Made by a program: the position numbers and the translations under genes. DNA of 36,163 nucleotides from Lyophyllum atratum (lineage: Eukaryota > Basidiomycota > Agaricomycetes > Agaricales > Lyophyllaceae): NCBI GenBank assembly GCA_014905825.1, contig JACGCN010000120.1:1-36163 (forward strand). Reading direction: 5' to 3'. The notes below the pieces were generated by a model that had not been told where the DNA came from, searched no databases, and saw only the letters and a program-made list of their open reading frames with translations. Shown here one piece after another: positions 1-11,610 of the stretch (position 1 is its first letter; each line of letters starts with the position of its first letter).

Positions 1-817
1 ATTGTACGACCCCCAGATCGGGAGGGTTTCGATCTGGCTCGGTGGGGTTTCATCATGGATGTGTTCTCGTCACTGTCAGGTCCTTTTTTCGTAAGCGTGG
101 TCTAGCCAGAGGGGTACAGTGCGGAGGCTGGAACGACTGAGAGAAATGTTATGTGGGGTTCCCAGGCTGTTGGGAGCAAGCAGATGATGGCACTGCGCGG
201 AATCTCCAAGAAAGCGTTGCTGGGATGTAGTGCGCAAGATGAGGTTGTGCAGTTGGGCAGCATCAAATTATAAGGACAAGACGGGAAACGTGTATTCGGC
301 GTGTGCCAGTGTAGCTAGCGACAGTAGCGAATAATTACGTATTTGGTACAAACGATGCCCCGAGTCAGAGCCAAGTCAGAGCACCGCCACACTCAATATG
401 CTATTCCATTTCCCAATCTCGCGAATGAAAACCGCGACTCGAGGCGTGCGCATCGTTGAGAGATCGACCCCCGGTCTATGTGTTGCTAGCGATACCCATT
501 TCAATTTTGGCGCAAACGATGCCCAGGCTGCCAGGACCGCCGCACCCAATACGCTATTCAATTTCCCAACCTTGCGAATGATGTCAAACCCTGTCAAATG
601 TATGTCGTTTGCGGTTCTTCGGAATGTCCCTTGTTTCCCCTGCGCGTTCCCTACTGTTCTTTCGTGTTCCAGGAGGAGAACCACTTCAAACCCAACTAGC
701 ATCTGGACTCTGAGTCTCGTGCTCAACGCGCGCTGATATCTACGCGTTTCCAAAGATATCTTGCTCTCCTAAGGCTCGCGATCGTGTGTGTGGGCCACTC
801 AGCCTCTGCGTTGCACC
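1..817. other. Non-coding left edge with a diverged direct repeat
   Basis: No supported gene was found here. Overlapping ORFs on both strands at about 376-753 cover a repeated stretch and resemble no family I know. Two related copies lie at about 313-427 and 485-582. Both begin with gctagcga, then carry acaaacgatgccc or gcaaacgatgccc, and end with a shared 'gctattc.atttcccaa.ct.gcgaatga' pattern. The rest is probably the promoter and 5' leader of the gene starting at 818. No TATA box or other element could be assigned with confidence. Confidence 0.5.
313..582. repeat. Imperfect direct repeat, two copies about 172 bp apart
   Basis: Copy 1 spans about 313-427 and copy 2 about 485-582. They share collinear blocks: gctagcga, then aaacgatgccc, then a block around ccgccacactcaatatgct in copy 1 matched by ccgcacccaatacgct in copy 2, then atttcccaa and gcgaatga. 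Copy 1 is longer by roughly 17 bp of inserted sequence. The similarity is read by eye, not aligned. It looks like an old local duplication in non-coding DNA, not a microsatellite or terminal repeat. Confidence 0.6.
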
Positions 818-1914
818 ATGTCTTTACGCTCCATGTCGCGAAGACGAAAAGGTAGGATTACTTTGTTGATTCTCTCCATACAAGTATCGTCAAACTCCTC
901 TCCAAGATAGATTTCAGTTTGTAAGAAATGCACATTACTGGCTTCGCCGGCTATTGGAAGCTTACTTGGAGACAAGACACAGGCGGATCTCGAAAAAATC
1001 TTCCCGTTCGAGGATTACAGGTCCAATAACGCCTTGGTGCAGGACTCGGATTACAAACAATTCCTGAAATCCTTCGTCAAGGTATGATACCTTGCGAAAA
1101 CAAACCTGAAACCGTCAGAAACTTGCTTCGCAGCCTAAGATTAGGGGCCTTGCCCATCGCCGACTCTGTTGCGACCGCAAGCTTGACCAACAGAAAGTCG
1201 ATTGGGAGTTGTTCCGAGAAGACGTACGTGCATCAGTTCTGACTCGAGTTCATCTGGATTTCTTTAATACCGGCCTTGAAATCCTGTTGCAGGTAATGGC
1301 AGAATTCCCGATCTGCCGCAGGCGACGCGAATGGCTCTTTGCATTGCAGGCCTACGCTAAGAGGTATATGAGCGATTGTTCTGCTGCGCACCGGCGTCCA
1401 AAAAAGCCTATGACTTCAGTAAGTGTAACTCCAGTCTGTCTCCCATGCAAAAGGCCGATATCACAACTTACACTTGTTCTAGCAAGCATTACCTCCCCGG
1501 CGACCATCTGAGAATTCTTCTTCCACATCATTGACTCTCGGGAGATCTCAAAGCCAGTCCTCAGTTCTCTACTCTGTCGGGACGGACGATCCAGGAGCGG
1601 AGCAGACATCTTCGTCCCCTGTTCATGCTGTCATTGATCTTCATTATTCCGACTCATCAGCTCGCAATGATCATGGAACCAGGGATGTTGCTCATTTTCT
1701 CACACATCATTGCCGTCCACCACTTCCCCACCTTTTTCCAACATTTTTGAACCTAGGAATCAAAAGCAAAGATGATCTTATGCGTGTCAGCAGCTGGAAG
1801 GACGAGGACCTCCGTGACGCGCTAGACACATGCCTGGCTAATAATTTGCTTTCGTTCCTGTCATCCAAGACACTCTTCGTTGCTTTTACTGACCTACGAG
1901 GGATCCAACGGTAA
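818..1914 (+). CDS. Uncharacterised basidiomycete protein, about 281 aa
   Basis: I do not recognise the function. The model has five exons: 818-851, 918-1081, 1134-1223, 1293-1418 and 1483-1914. All introns are GT-AG and the phases agree, giving 281 aa. The N-terminus is basic (MSLRSMSRRRK). It is followed by an acidic/aromatic stretch (LEKIFPFEDY) and a basic cysteine-containing segment (residues about 70-135). A Ser/Gln-rich linker around 145-190 leads to a C-terminal helical region of about 75 residues with 'CRPPLPHLFPTFLNLGIKS', a KDD-DLM stretch and a WKDEDLRDAL helix. That tail looks like a small helical module with proline-leucine repeats, a guess only. The stop at 1914 faces the CDC45 stop across about 600 bp. 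The ATG at 818 is the first one that keeps the frame. Confidence 0.6.
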
Positions 1915-2513
1915 TTGCGGTGAGTTACTGGCTTCTCGAGGGAGTTACCGGCTGTTTCTTACGTCCGCCTAGACCTGAAGCTTGAATCTCCGTGCTTATT
2001 ACAAAAATTCAATTTGTGTGCCAAAAGTTATAGACTCGTGTCCTGTTGAAACGAAGTAGTTTGGAGAAGGGTGCAGTGAGACAGCCAGCGTACCCGAGAA
2101 CTCCCAAAACTCGAGAGCACTCCCGATCAATCAATTCACATCGGAATCCTATTCAACCTTGTTGAAGGTATAAATATTGGTGTATGAGACTTGAAGCCTT
2201 GAAGCCTACTCTATGCGTACGTAGTTCGTGACCAGCTTCCTGGTATCTGGCCAAAGCATGTGCTTGCGAGCTTCTTCCAGCACGAATGAAGTCATTTATT
2301 ACGAGTGTTTTGAACCGCGGGTGTAAGCGAGGAATTACATTTTGCGAGCAAGAGTGGAAAGAAAAGTACAAGTTGAGAACAGCTGTGTGACTGCTTGCCT
2401 AGTCCTCGTCATAAGTGCAACTGATATGGGTACAAATGTTCCAACACGTCTAACACAGTACATATACACGATACATGATATATATAAAATAGGTGATTGC
2501 GATACGGCATCCT
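1915..2513. other. Convergent intergenic region, nothing recognised
   Basis: This 599-bp stretch lies between two converging genes and should hold both 3' ends. An AT-rich segment at about 2455-2492 (tatatataaaatagg) could serve 3'-end formation of CDC45. Only short random ORFs are present. Confidence 0.5.
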
Positions 2514-4982
2514 TTAAAGTTCCTCAGATCCTTCGCATAACACATCTAGGAATATCTTCAGATCCTTTTCGGGTATTTCCAGTACGCTCGCGTCGAACGA
2601 CGTATACTGCATCTGTATATTACATATCTGTCGGGCGCCCATAAAAGCGGCACCAAATTCGCTGTGGCAAAGATCTATAAAGAGGCACAAGAAGACTGGA
2701 AGCATACACTTACTTTTTGCGCACATCACCAAAATCCAAGGCAGCCATTACACCGACAACCATATAAGTGCCTGCGCTTTCATTCAGACACGCAACGACG
2801 AAAGGCAGACTTTTCCGTTTTGTTCGAGTGCCGATAGTCCCGCCCGGCACACGATCTCGTAATGCATCAACGAGCCACAATGCTAGGCGCGACAGAACGC
2901 TAGGGTGAACAAAAATCGCGAGGTCGGGGCCTTGAGATAGGATGACTATGCGATAGTTCCGCATTGTTTTGATGTCCTGCTTGTCGATGATAGAGGTCCC
3001 CTGTCGAATGATGGCGCGATGAAGGGACATCGAGAGGTTGAGGGCATCACGTAGTTGGCCTATGCTAGGGAGTCCAGGTCGTCGATCGTTTGTAGGCCCA
3101 TAACGGAATTAGACTCACTCATCCAGTGCATCAAAAGCTGTCCAAAAATTCTTGATCCACCAGTGGCTCTCCGGCCTCCTTTCAGCTGTGTCCGTGACCC
3201 CTCCAGCTACCTCAGCCGCAGTTGGTTCTCCTCTGCTTGACCCCGCAGCCACCCGCTCTTGTCTATCTTGTTCATTGTCCCTTTTCCGCTTGTTCACCTC
3301 TCGACCAGCAGTAGCTTCCCAAACCCTTCCGCCACCAAACCATTCTCCACCGTTTCTCGCTCCCTCGATCTCAATCTCAATCCTAACCCCACTTGCAATA
3401 TCCAGCAGAGCACTGATTCCTTCAATAGCATCAGCCGCTGAAAGTGGTTGTGAGCGATACCCGTAGCATCGCATGAATGATGGGTACGAAAGCTCGACAA
3501 GACCATATTCAGGAGCGACGTCGTTTAGTTTATGTAGAAGGTCCTTCTTGAGATCCATATCCATATGGGAGTAGGGCTGCTGAGTCTGTAATAATGAAAA
3601 CCTGCGACAGCTTAGTGCGGAGAAAGCATACAGATATAACGGGAACAACATACCCCATTTTGGCCAGTAAGCCAGTAAGCCTTTTACGACCGCGTTCTTT
3701 CCATATTCCTAGTTTACTCGCAACGTAACCAGAATGATACATGGCGTCGTACAGCGTCCAATGCCTGAACAGCATAAATCGTAACTCGTCGGATGCTCGT
3801 ACACTTGTGTCGTCAGGATTGAGCGATGTATGTGCACCGTTAGGCGGTGGAGGATTCAGTCGCGAAACTTCATCATAATAGATGGATTGATACGTGTCGT
3901 AAAACTCTCGAGATATTCGAGAGGTAGTATATTGATAGGTAAGACCCAGAATCGCGAACCTACAATGCTTTTCAGAATTACTCAAAAGAAGAAACGGAAA
4001 AGCAACAAACCATAGGAGGTCATTGTCTACTCGCTCAAGAACGGTAGCTAGAATGTACATTGTGCCCGATGCACTCTGACCGTGGCACGAACCCCCAGCG
4101 AAGTACGCGGAAACACGCTGTTGGTGGCTCTCATATTCGTCGCGGGTCATCCGGCGAGTCTGCTGAAGGTGGCGAGATCAGTGATTTAGCGATACTAGTG
4201 ATAGGACTCAAAATACTTCACGACTTGTCCGCCGCTTCTTGACAGCCTTGCTGTCGCTACGACCCAACGATCGCCGCTTTCCCGATATCAGATCTCTTTC
4301 ACCATATTCGTCATCATCCACCTCACGCCGTTCAACCTCTTCGCCATCTTCAGAGTCAAGATCTGACGCATCAGGATCAGACTCGTAATCAGGTTCGAAC
4401 TGAACTGCATGTGAGAGATGCTCATGTCTGACGAAAGACGGCTCACGGTGATAAGCTCAAAGCTCCTCCCAACCTCTTGGAGGTTCTTGGCCTGCCCGTC
4501 GTCCCATACGATTACCCGGTCAGCCAAGAAATAGTTTCCGAGATGTATGGGCCGCAAAGAATCGACGAGATGTATTGTGAGCCTATGGTTGGCATTTCCG
4601 AACCAACTGTCCGTGGAGAGATCCACCATACCACCAAGATTAAGCAGAATTAGTGTGTGAACCTGGACTTGGCGGTCAGTAAAAAGAGAACGGGAGTGAG
4701 GTGTATTCGCACCTCATCATTCTCTATGATATCTTCTCTAGCCGCTTCAAGCTCCCTGAATCCGGGGATGGGAACTATGCGGTGTATGACATCGTCCTGT
4801 CTGAAGAGGTTGCTGAGCATGCGCGCGGCACAAAGAGCATCGACATCAGCAGCAACCAGGATAAGGACTGAAGACGCCGAGACCAGAGGGGATGACCTGA
4901 ATTCGGCCAAGATGTTTGAATATGTCTCTGCATAGGATGGCTGGGCGCCATTTGCAAGGTGGGGAGGAGGAATAAAGCCCAT
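2514..4982 (-). CDS. CDC45: CDC45, replication initiation and CMG helicase subunit
   Basis: Cdc45 binds MCM2-7 and GINS to form the CMG replicative helicase in the nucleus. The eight-exon model (4713-4982, 4447-4662, 4217-4399, 4011-4162, 3654-3959, 3119-3601, 2714-3064, 2514-2661) has all phases consistent and gives about 702 aa, normal for the family. The degenerate DHH-type motif DVDALCAARM sits at residues about 46-55. An acidic low-complexity linker follows at 163-195, as in other Cdc45 proteins. Later family motifs are 'DNDLLW' with 'AILGLTYQYTT', 'QQPYSHMDMDLK' and 'RQGTSIIDKQDIK'. The protein ends at EGSEEL. The ATG at 4982 is chosen because MGFIPPPHLANG matches the usual fungal start; the TTG just upstream is not needed. 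An extra Ser/Glu/Lys-rich insert lies in exon 6. The acceptor of exon 4 could shift by one codon (CAG). Confidence 0.95.
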
Positions 4983-5184
4983 TGGCAACGGTGACCGCCT
5001 TCGTTAAGACGCGTTCTGACGCGTGACGTAACACCCATCGTTGATTCAGTCACAAGTACAAACTCTATGACTACGCTAATTAAATTATAACTAACATACG
5101 CTTACTCCTGCTTACTCCCAACTGGACATGTGCAACAGTCCACCGCTGCAAAAAAATTATGTTTAGATATGAACGCATGGATTA

Positions 5185-6628
5185 TCAGGCGACCTCACCT
5201 CCCCGGCCCAGAATGTCGCGAGAAGTAGTCGAAGTCGATGTTGACTTGTATGAACTATTGTTAGCAGCTGGTGGGGCAGACGACACAAAATCAAAGGATA
5301 CCTGCTAGTGCAAGAACAAGCTTGAAGTTAGAGGTTAGATTTCGAGGATATCCACAGTTTTATGAGGACATACGGCACGCTCGTCAAGTGTCAAGTTGCG
5401 GAGAGTATGGGAAGAGCCAATGTCTTCATCATCTCTGAGTCCATGGTCCTTCGGTCCTGGCCCAAAAGTGATAGAATATTGCCCTGATACCGGTGTTCAG
5501 GAAAACAGCGTCCTCGGAAAGTCAGCAGACCAACCTGTATCGGTGAATATCTGAGAGATCCACATTCATTAGATACACAGAGCGCGGAAGAGAGAGGCCT
5601 GTACCTCGCGACCGAAGCCTCGGAAAGCTCGGCTGATATGTGCAATTTCCTCCCCTCTTCCATCAAGGAGCCTAAAATGCCACGCTAGAAAGCCCATATC
5701 GACCTTCGCGAATTGAGAGAACGTAGATGGCGCTGGTTCTGGCTGGGGTTCGGATGTTGTCGAGAGAATACGCCTTTCGCTCTCCCTTGAACGAAACGAA
5801 ATAAGATCGCTGATTGTGCTCAGCTATGATTGCAGGATCGACTCACCGAAGGAAGAGGTCGTAACGTCGGCGCCAGGGGTGCCAGATTTGCTGAACTTCT
5901 CCAAAGGTATCCAGTACAGGCTCTCCATCAGTGGAGTATTCCTTGAGACGTTGCACATACATTCTAGAATTAATCCAGGCGAATGGCCGACGAAGCTAGT
6001 GTAGAGAGCTGTTAGTCTTCATTTAGGTGATCAAGTTTCAAGAAACGCTACATACCCAGAGGACGGGTGAGCCCTCCAAGTCCATGATAACAGCTCTAAA
6101 AGGCCGATGTGTTGCAAATGCCTGCCGAGTGATTGCACCAAAGAAACCTTTAGGCTCCTCTGCGATATAACCCACAGGCATCCCAGCCTCATTATCTGAA
6201 TCAAACAGATTGCATCAGAACACACGACATGGAGACTGGCCAGAACAGACTGATGGTGTACTTGTTGGACTGCTCAAATCCAACGAATATATTCAACATT
6301 TCAATTTGCCTGATCTTTAACAATGGGTGATAGCACGACCATTCTACTGATCGGCCCACCTCTCTATTACAAGAGTGTCGTTTTCAAGAAGTAGCCTTCG
6401 CAACCCCTCGTCTGGGTTGCTGGAGGGCGGCCGCTGGCTAGCATGCCATAGCTGAGACTGTTCCTCCGATGGAGTTTCCTCGCGCGGGACTGATTCTGGT
6501 GGAGGCGGAGGCTGTAGGGCGTTGCGTGTCCGGGACGCGCCTGTCGGCCTTTGAGGGAACCTTGAGAGGGCGTAAGTTGCAGTGCGCTGGCTTGAACGCT
6601 GAACGACGTGACGGAACGAAAAGAGCAT
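5185..6628 (-). CDS. AIM25: AIM25-like mitochondrial phospholipid scramblase family protein
   Basis: This is a scramblase-domain (PLSCR/Aim25) protein. Yeast Aim25 is mitochondrial, and the family is linked to transbilayer lipid movement. Eight exons (6348-6628, 6251-6309, 6056-6195, 5847-5995, 5605-5809, 5535-5550, 5374-5483, 5185-5301) give about 358 aa in phase. The first 40 residues are rich in Arg and Ser and lack acidic residues, as in a mitochondrial presequence. A Pro-rich stretch follows. The scramblase domain runs from about residue 85, with NIFVGFEQSNKYTI, GFFGAITRQAFATHRPFRA and MDLEGSPVLW, to WHPWRRRYDLFL and ITFGPGPKDHG near the end. Exon 6 is only 16 nt. The first intron uses a weak donor (gtagaa) and is 38 nt. 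The start is 13 bp from the IFM1 start on the other strand. The protein is confidently assigned to the family; biochemical scrambling is inferred. Confidence 0.9.
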
Positions 6629-6641
6629 TTGATTGAATCAC

Positions 6642-9600
6642 ATGATGATCAGAATAGGTTGTCGACCGTGCTCAAGACCACTTGCCACCGTATGCAGCAA
6701 CATCGCAGCGTCTGGCCCATTGTCCGCGCATCGTGCGCGTCGTCTCGCTCAGCCGCAACTGCAGCGAAGACAAAGGTATGCTCATTTCGATATCTCCCTT
6801 GAACACCATCTCATCCGTCTTCAGCCTCGGCCCGCCGATGATTCTGTCTCAAGGCCCACGAACCTAGGAAAATGGGCTCTTCCGCCAGGTGGCTACTCTC
6901 AGCCAGCGTCTCTGGCTTCGGACGTCTCCAGGCCATTCCGAGGGCAATCCTTCCGGCAGACCTCAGCGCCTGAACAGAGAACCGCTTCCCCTCCCAAACA
7001 TCACTCTCCGCTCCCTGGACATTCAATATCTGTCGGAAGCTCCTCCAATGTTACCAGGTCCCCTGGTATGGGGAAGTGGGCGCGGCCGCCTCCTCAACCA
7101 ACTGACACCATCATCAAACCCATGCCCTCTTTACCTCGAACAAGCTCAACAACGCCCCACTCCTCACATCCCTCTGCAGTAACTCCGACAAATAAATGGT
7201 CCCGCGCAACACTGCCAACTCCCCACCAACTCCCTCGAGAAGGTCGCCCTCAAGCAGCAAATATCCCCTTCAGAAGCGATCCAAGGCTTCAACGGGACCT
7301 GGCACCTCATCAGGATCCCTCAGCCCAGCGTCCCTCCAGAAAACCAGCTTCGTTTGAACGCTCTGTTTCTCCTCAATCACATTTGCGGCAAACGACCTCG
7401 AAGGATGGATCAGGCCTGCGTTCGCCGTTGGATTCCTCGTCCAGTGCTTCACAAACTACTCGCTCGAAAGTGAGATCACCATGGGCAGGTGCTCCTGCAT
7501 TGGAAAACACTGACACTGGTCGGTCTAACGCTCGCAATACTCGCTCCGAACGGCCCAACAGAATATCCCACAAGGAACGGGGTTCTCTTTTGGCAAGGAC
7601 ACACGAAGATGATTCACTATCCGCATCTACCCAAAAGCATGAAGTGAAAAAGCTGAAAAAGAGCGTTGTCGTCGAGAAAAAGGTATCCGCAGATGTGTAC
7701 ATACCTTCGACGGTCTCGGTCGGTACACTAGCTCGACTCCTTGGTGTACGACTTGGTAGGACACTTTCCACACGTTGCCTTCATTACATTGAGATAACAT
7801 CCGATCTTATCCAGAACGCTTACAACATCAGATGAGGCTAGCCGGGATGGCCGAAGAGGCTGAATATGATCACAGTATGTGGCCTAACGTGTTTCCTCTA
7901 CTCTTCACTCACGCTTATATTCGCCAGTGTTGACCTCTGACTACGCCGTCCTTTTGGCAGAGGAATTTGGGCGGAATCCGATAGTCAACGATGAAGCGGC
8001 CTTCGACATTTATCCCCCGTTAGTTTCTGAGCCTTACTCCATTGCTAGTCGTGCTCAGCGTTGTATTCTATAGCATGCCGCATCCTGATCCCTCGTCACT
8101 CAAAAGCCGGCCTCCAGTCGTCACAATCATGGGTCACGTTGATCACGGAAAAACCACCCTCCTTGATAATCTTCGCTCGTCCTCCGTTGCCAAAGGCGAG
8201 GCTGGCGGTATCACCCAGCACATTGGCGCGTTCTCTGTTCCCGTTCCAGCATCAACTGGAAGCGCCGACGGCCCACAGTCCATCACTTTCCTTGACACTC
8301 CGGGTCACGCTGCATTTTCGGCGATGCGCGCCCGCGGCGCTGGAGTGACAGACATCGTGGTACTTGTAGTTGCCGCCGACGACGGCATCATGCCTCAGAC
8401 GAGGGAAGTCATCAACCTCATCAAGAAAGACGAAGGAAAGATAGGCGTCGTGGTTGCCATCAACAAGGTCGATAAACCAGGAGTTAATGTCGTAAGTTTC
8501 CTTCAGAAGATGAGTGCTGTGCAAAAGTACTGAGAATCCTCAGGATACCGTCCAAAGAGCACTCCTGGCCGAAAACATGCAACTGGAAGTTTTCGGTGGC
8601 GACATTCCTTCGGTCGAAGTCTCAGGTTTGACTGGGCATGGATTGCCGACCCTTGTGGAGACGCTATCGGCAATGGCAGAGATGCAAGACCTACGAGCAG
8701 AACGGGATGGTCCTACCCAAGGTTTTGTGCTCGAATCCAAGGTCCATAAAGGGCTTGGGTCAGTGTTCTCTGCTTTAGACGTGACTACTTGTATGCTGAG
8801 TATCTCGCAGCCCTGTTGCTACGGTACTGGTGCTTCGTGGATGCCTCAAGCCTGGATCGCATATCATTAGTGGCCTGAGCCATGCCAAGGTTCGGGTGAT
8901 GAACGACTCCACAGGCGCTTCGGTTAAAGCAGCTTACCCTGGAATGGCCATCACCGTTTCAGGGTGGAAAACGCTACCCCATGCAGGCGATGAGGTACTT
9001 CAAGGCAGCGAGGCGGAAGTCAAGAAGGCAGTGGCCAATCGTCAGCGCAAGGCAGAAATCGAAGCTACATTGGTCGACGTCGAAGCAATCAACTCCACTC
9101 GACGACAGGAACGTGAGCGACGCGAACTGGAACTAGAGCTCGGTGAACCTTCCAAAGAGCCACTGCCGCAAGACTCTCAAGGAACCAAGGAATTGCGTTT
9201 GATTATTAAGGCGGACGTCAGCGGTAGTGCAGAGGCTGTGCAAGGCGCCCTGCAGGGCATCGGCAACAAGGAAGCTATTACTCGGATAGTCTCTTCCAAT
9301 GTCGGTAATATCTCTGAGTCAGATGTGATGATGGCGAAGGCAGTCGGAGGTACATTTCATTTATGTCTGTCTCAGTCAGATCTCAACTTCTCCCTGTAGG
9401 CACACTCATCGGGTTTTCCGTTTCCACACCGAGAGCTATTGAAACTTTGGCCGCTCAGAATGACGTCCCAATAATTTCGTCAGACGTCATATACCGCCTT
9501 ATGGAGGCCGTCAAGGACCGGGTTATTTCGCTGTTGCCCGTCATCATTGAAACAAAGGTGACCGGAGAGGCCGTCGTTCTCCAGTTGTTTGACATTCAGC

Positions 9601-9915
9601 TGAAAGCCAAGCAAACTAAAAAAGTAGCTGGATGCCGCGTCACTAACGGCATAGTCGAGAAGGCTAAGTTTGCTAGGCTCGTAAGGAACGGCACTACAAT
9701 ACATGAAGGCAGGTGTATCATGTTTTACATGATCCATACCACTCTTACCTTTTAAATCAGGTATGCTGGATACGATGAGAATCTTGAAGAAGGATGTCAC
9801 GGAAGTCCGTAAAGGCACGGAGTGTGGTCTCTGCTTCGGGGCGACCTACGCCGATCTTCAAGAAGGAGACGTAATACAGATGTATGAAAAGTTAGAGAAA
9901 CCCGGCGTGTTATAA
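6642..9915 (+). CDS. IFM1: Mitochondrial translation initiation factor IF-2
   Basis: This GTPase promotes fMet-tRNA binding to the mitochondrial small ribosomal subunit. Eight exons (6642-7755, 7815-7874, 7928-8018, 8074-8491, 8544-8758, 8811-9349, 9400-9708, 9761-9915) give about 966 aa. The Arg-rich N-terminus suggests import. Residues about 60-340 are a low-complexity Ser/Pro/Arg region longer than in yeast. The IF-2 N domain follows ([14 protein letters not shown]). The G domain has G1 GHVDHGKT (about 442), G2 around GGITQHIG, G3 DTPGH, G4 NKVD and G5 in SGLTGHGLP. Domains II-IV ([27 protein letters not shown]) are present and the stop follows KPGVL. The last intron (9709-9760) uses a GC donor, the only choice that keeps the frame. 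Splicing a possible 49-nt intron at 6776-6824 would instead require a start at 6608; the unspliced reading gives the better presequence. Confidence 0.94.
9709..9760 (+). other. GC-AG intron in IFM1
   Basis: The donor is AAG|GCAGGT and the acceptor is aatcag. Joining G with GT restores the glycine codon and the family reading through HEG-MLD. The nearby canonical GT at 9713 would shift the frame. The donor agrees with the known GC-AG consensus of strong base pairing outside position 2. Confidence 0.8.
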
Positions 9916-10048
9916 TTTATTGGGTAGATTACTCTAGAGATGTTTTGTTTCCATAAACTTAATCGCTATCCCCCACTGCAGCTACAGAACCAGAGTGCAA
10001 TTTAGCCTGGTCCATAGCCATGGCGTCGGTTGAATGCGACATATAAAT

Positions 10049-11440
10049 CTACTCAGATACCCGAGCTTTATTGATATCATCCAGTACCACATTTTTTGCC
10101 CCGATGGTTCCCGTTCTGCCACCAACGCCGAATGTCAGACTAATGTTACCGATATGGTGTGGAGTCTTCTCCAGCAGTGTCCAGCTCCGACCGTCTTGTT
10201 TTCGGAGGTGCAGTTCGATCTATTTTTTCGATTTAGGCATAGTACCATGCAAAGAGTGAAAGTCCATACTTTCGTGCCAAAGAACTCGTATGAAGATTGT
10301 CTAGGGTCAATTGGTCCAAACAGATCAAGGGTACGTGAAAATCTTTTGGGCCCAGGAAGGTAGACGTCCAGCTTCACCTATGAATCGTACGTCGAGCAGA
10401 GTTTTACAGAGGAGAGACTCGGAAGATGACTCACTTGTGTTTCTTCGAATTCTATCTTGGTGCGCTCTTTGTCTACTTGCTTTGCGAATACAGAGACGTG
10501 AACCTGATCCAGTGTTTGATAATGATCGACGCGACAGGTCGCCACTTGCTCGGTCTACAAAGGTTTTATCATCATACTGACACATAGTTATATTGGGACA
10601 TACTGCTGGAGTTGTGGCAGAGGGAGAGAATAGGTGTCTACCGGTCTTGCAACCGCCTATCTTAAGGAACTCGTCGAACTCTAAAACTCGACGCTTGCAG
10701 CATAGATAGCCCTAATGTTCAAATTGTTGAATATGATCTCAAATCGCGACTGAGATGACGCGTACCTTGCTTCCTTCTCTGAAGATAGGCTGCATGTACA
10801 TGAGTTAAGGTTCAAGAACGGTCGGCAACACGAACTCACCGGCGCAGGATGGTAGGTGCATATGGTGCCTTCCCCATCTCCTTGTCTGTTGATGATGTCA
10901 CTGACAAATTCGGTTTTGCAGCCATTCCGGCGGCACCGTGTACCAGGCATTACTGTTACACTTAAATCGTCTTCTTCTTCGACAACGGGCGCGGGGGCCG
11001 GGGATGGGGCTGGGGCAGGAACACTTAGTTTGATACCAGATGAGTAAACCTCCTTTCCAGAACTTGAATCCGACATTGCGAAGGAGGGGGTTGATGACGA
11101 TTTGGGTGCCTCAACTTTTTGAGCTTCATCGGTGTGGCGATCAGCCTGAGTACACCCCTGTAATTGCATATGTTATAGCAATATACACATACGAAGGAAT
11201 TCTGATCAACGGTTTACCGGTATCTTCAGGAATTCATCGAATTCCATGACAGGCTTGTTAACATCGTTACAGCATGACCAAGACTTGAGTCCTTCATGGA
11301 ATACCTGTGATCGTCGTTGGTGAGTCCCATATGATGAAGGAGAGGGAATGACGTACCGGGGCACCTGCATGATATCTGCAACCCTCGGTACTGTCCTGCT
11401 CAAATGCTTGGGCACAACCCTTCCGCGTGCAGAGAGGCAT
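10049..11440 (-). CDS. CHORD-CS domain protein (CHORDC1/RAR1-type Hsp90 co-chaperone)
   Basis: Two zinc-binding CHORD domains are followed by a CS (p23-like) domain, the architecture of animal CHORDC1. Eight exons (11357-11440, 11218-11304, 10840-11157, 10766-10789, 10604-10711, 10435-10554, 10270-10377, 10049-10219) give 339 aa, all in phase. CHORD I spans residues 4-59 (MPLCTRKGC, CRYHAGAP, WSCC). An Ala/Pro and acidic linker follows. CHORD II spans about 132-190 (CRRNGC, CTYHPAP, CCKRRVLEFDEFL, GCKTGRH). The CS domain covers about 220-325 (VHVSVFAKQVDKERTKI, DVYLPGPKR, WTLLEKT). The final residues match the usual tail after CS. Exon 4 is only 24 nt and lies inside CHORD II. Family members bind Hsp90 and Sgt1 and act in stress and ploidy control; the role here is inferred. 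It converges on IFM1 across 133 bp. Confidence 0.95.
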
Positions 11441-11610
11441 AGAATACAAATCCAAATGATAAATCTCTTCACGTCCAAGTTCAGGTTGGGAGTTGGATAT
11501 CTGATAAATTATGTAAGACGTGTGGTGACTTCTATGAATCCGTAGAATAGTCTAGATTATTAGTAGAGGGATTTTCTAAATGACTGCAGGACTTGGTCTA
11601 TTGAGCTAAG

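Noticed and set aside
376..753. Pair of overlapping ORFs on both strands
   Set aside because: They overlap the direct repeat, lack splice-supported extensions and resemble no protein family.
6776..6824. Candidate 49-nt intron near the IFM1 start
   Set aside because: Splicing it would force a different start (6608) without a convincing presequence; the continuous reading is preferred, though this is not certain.
7373..7771. 132-codon minus-strand ORF
   Set aside because: It lies opposite the low-complexity region of IFM1, where biased composition leaves several frames open.
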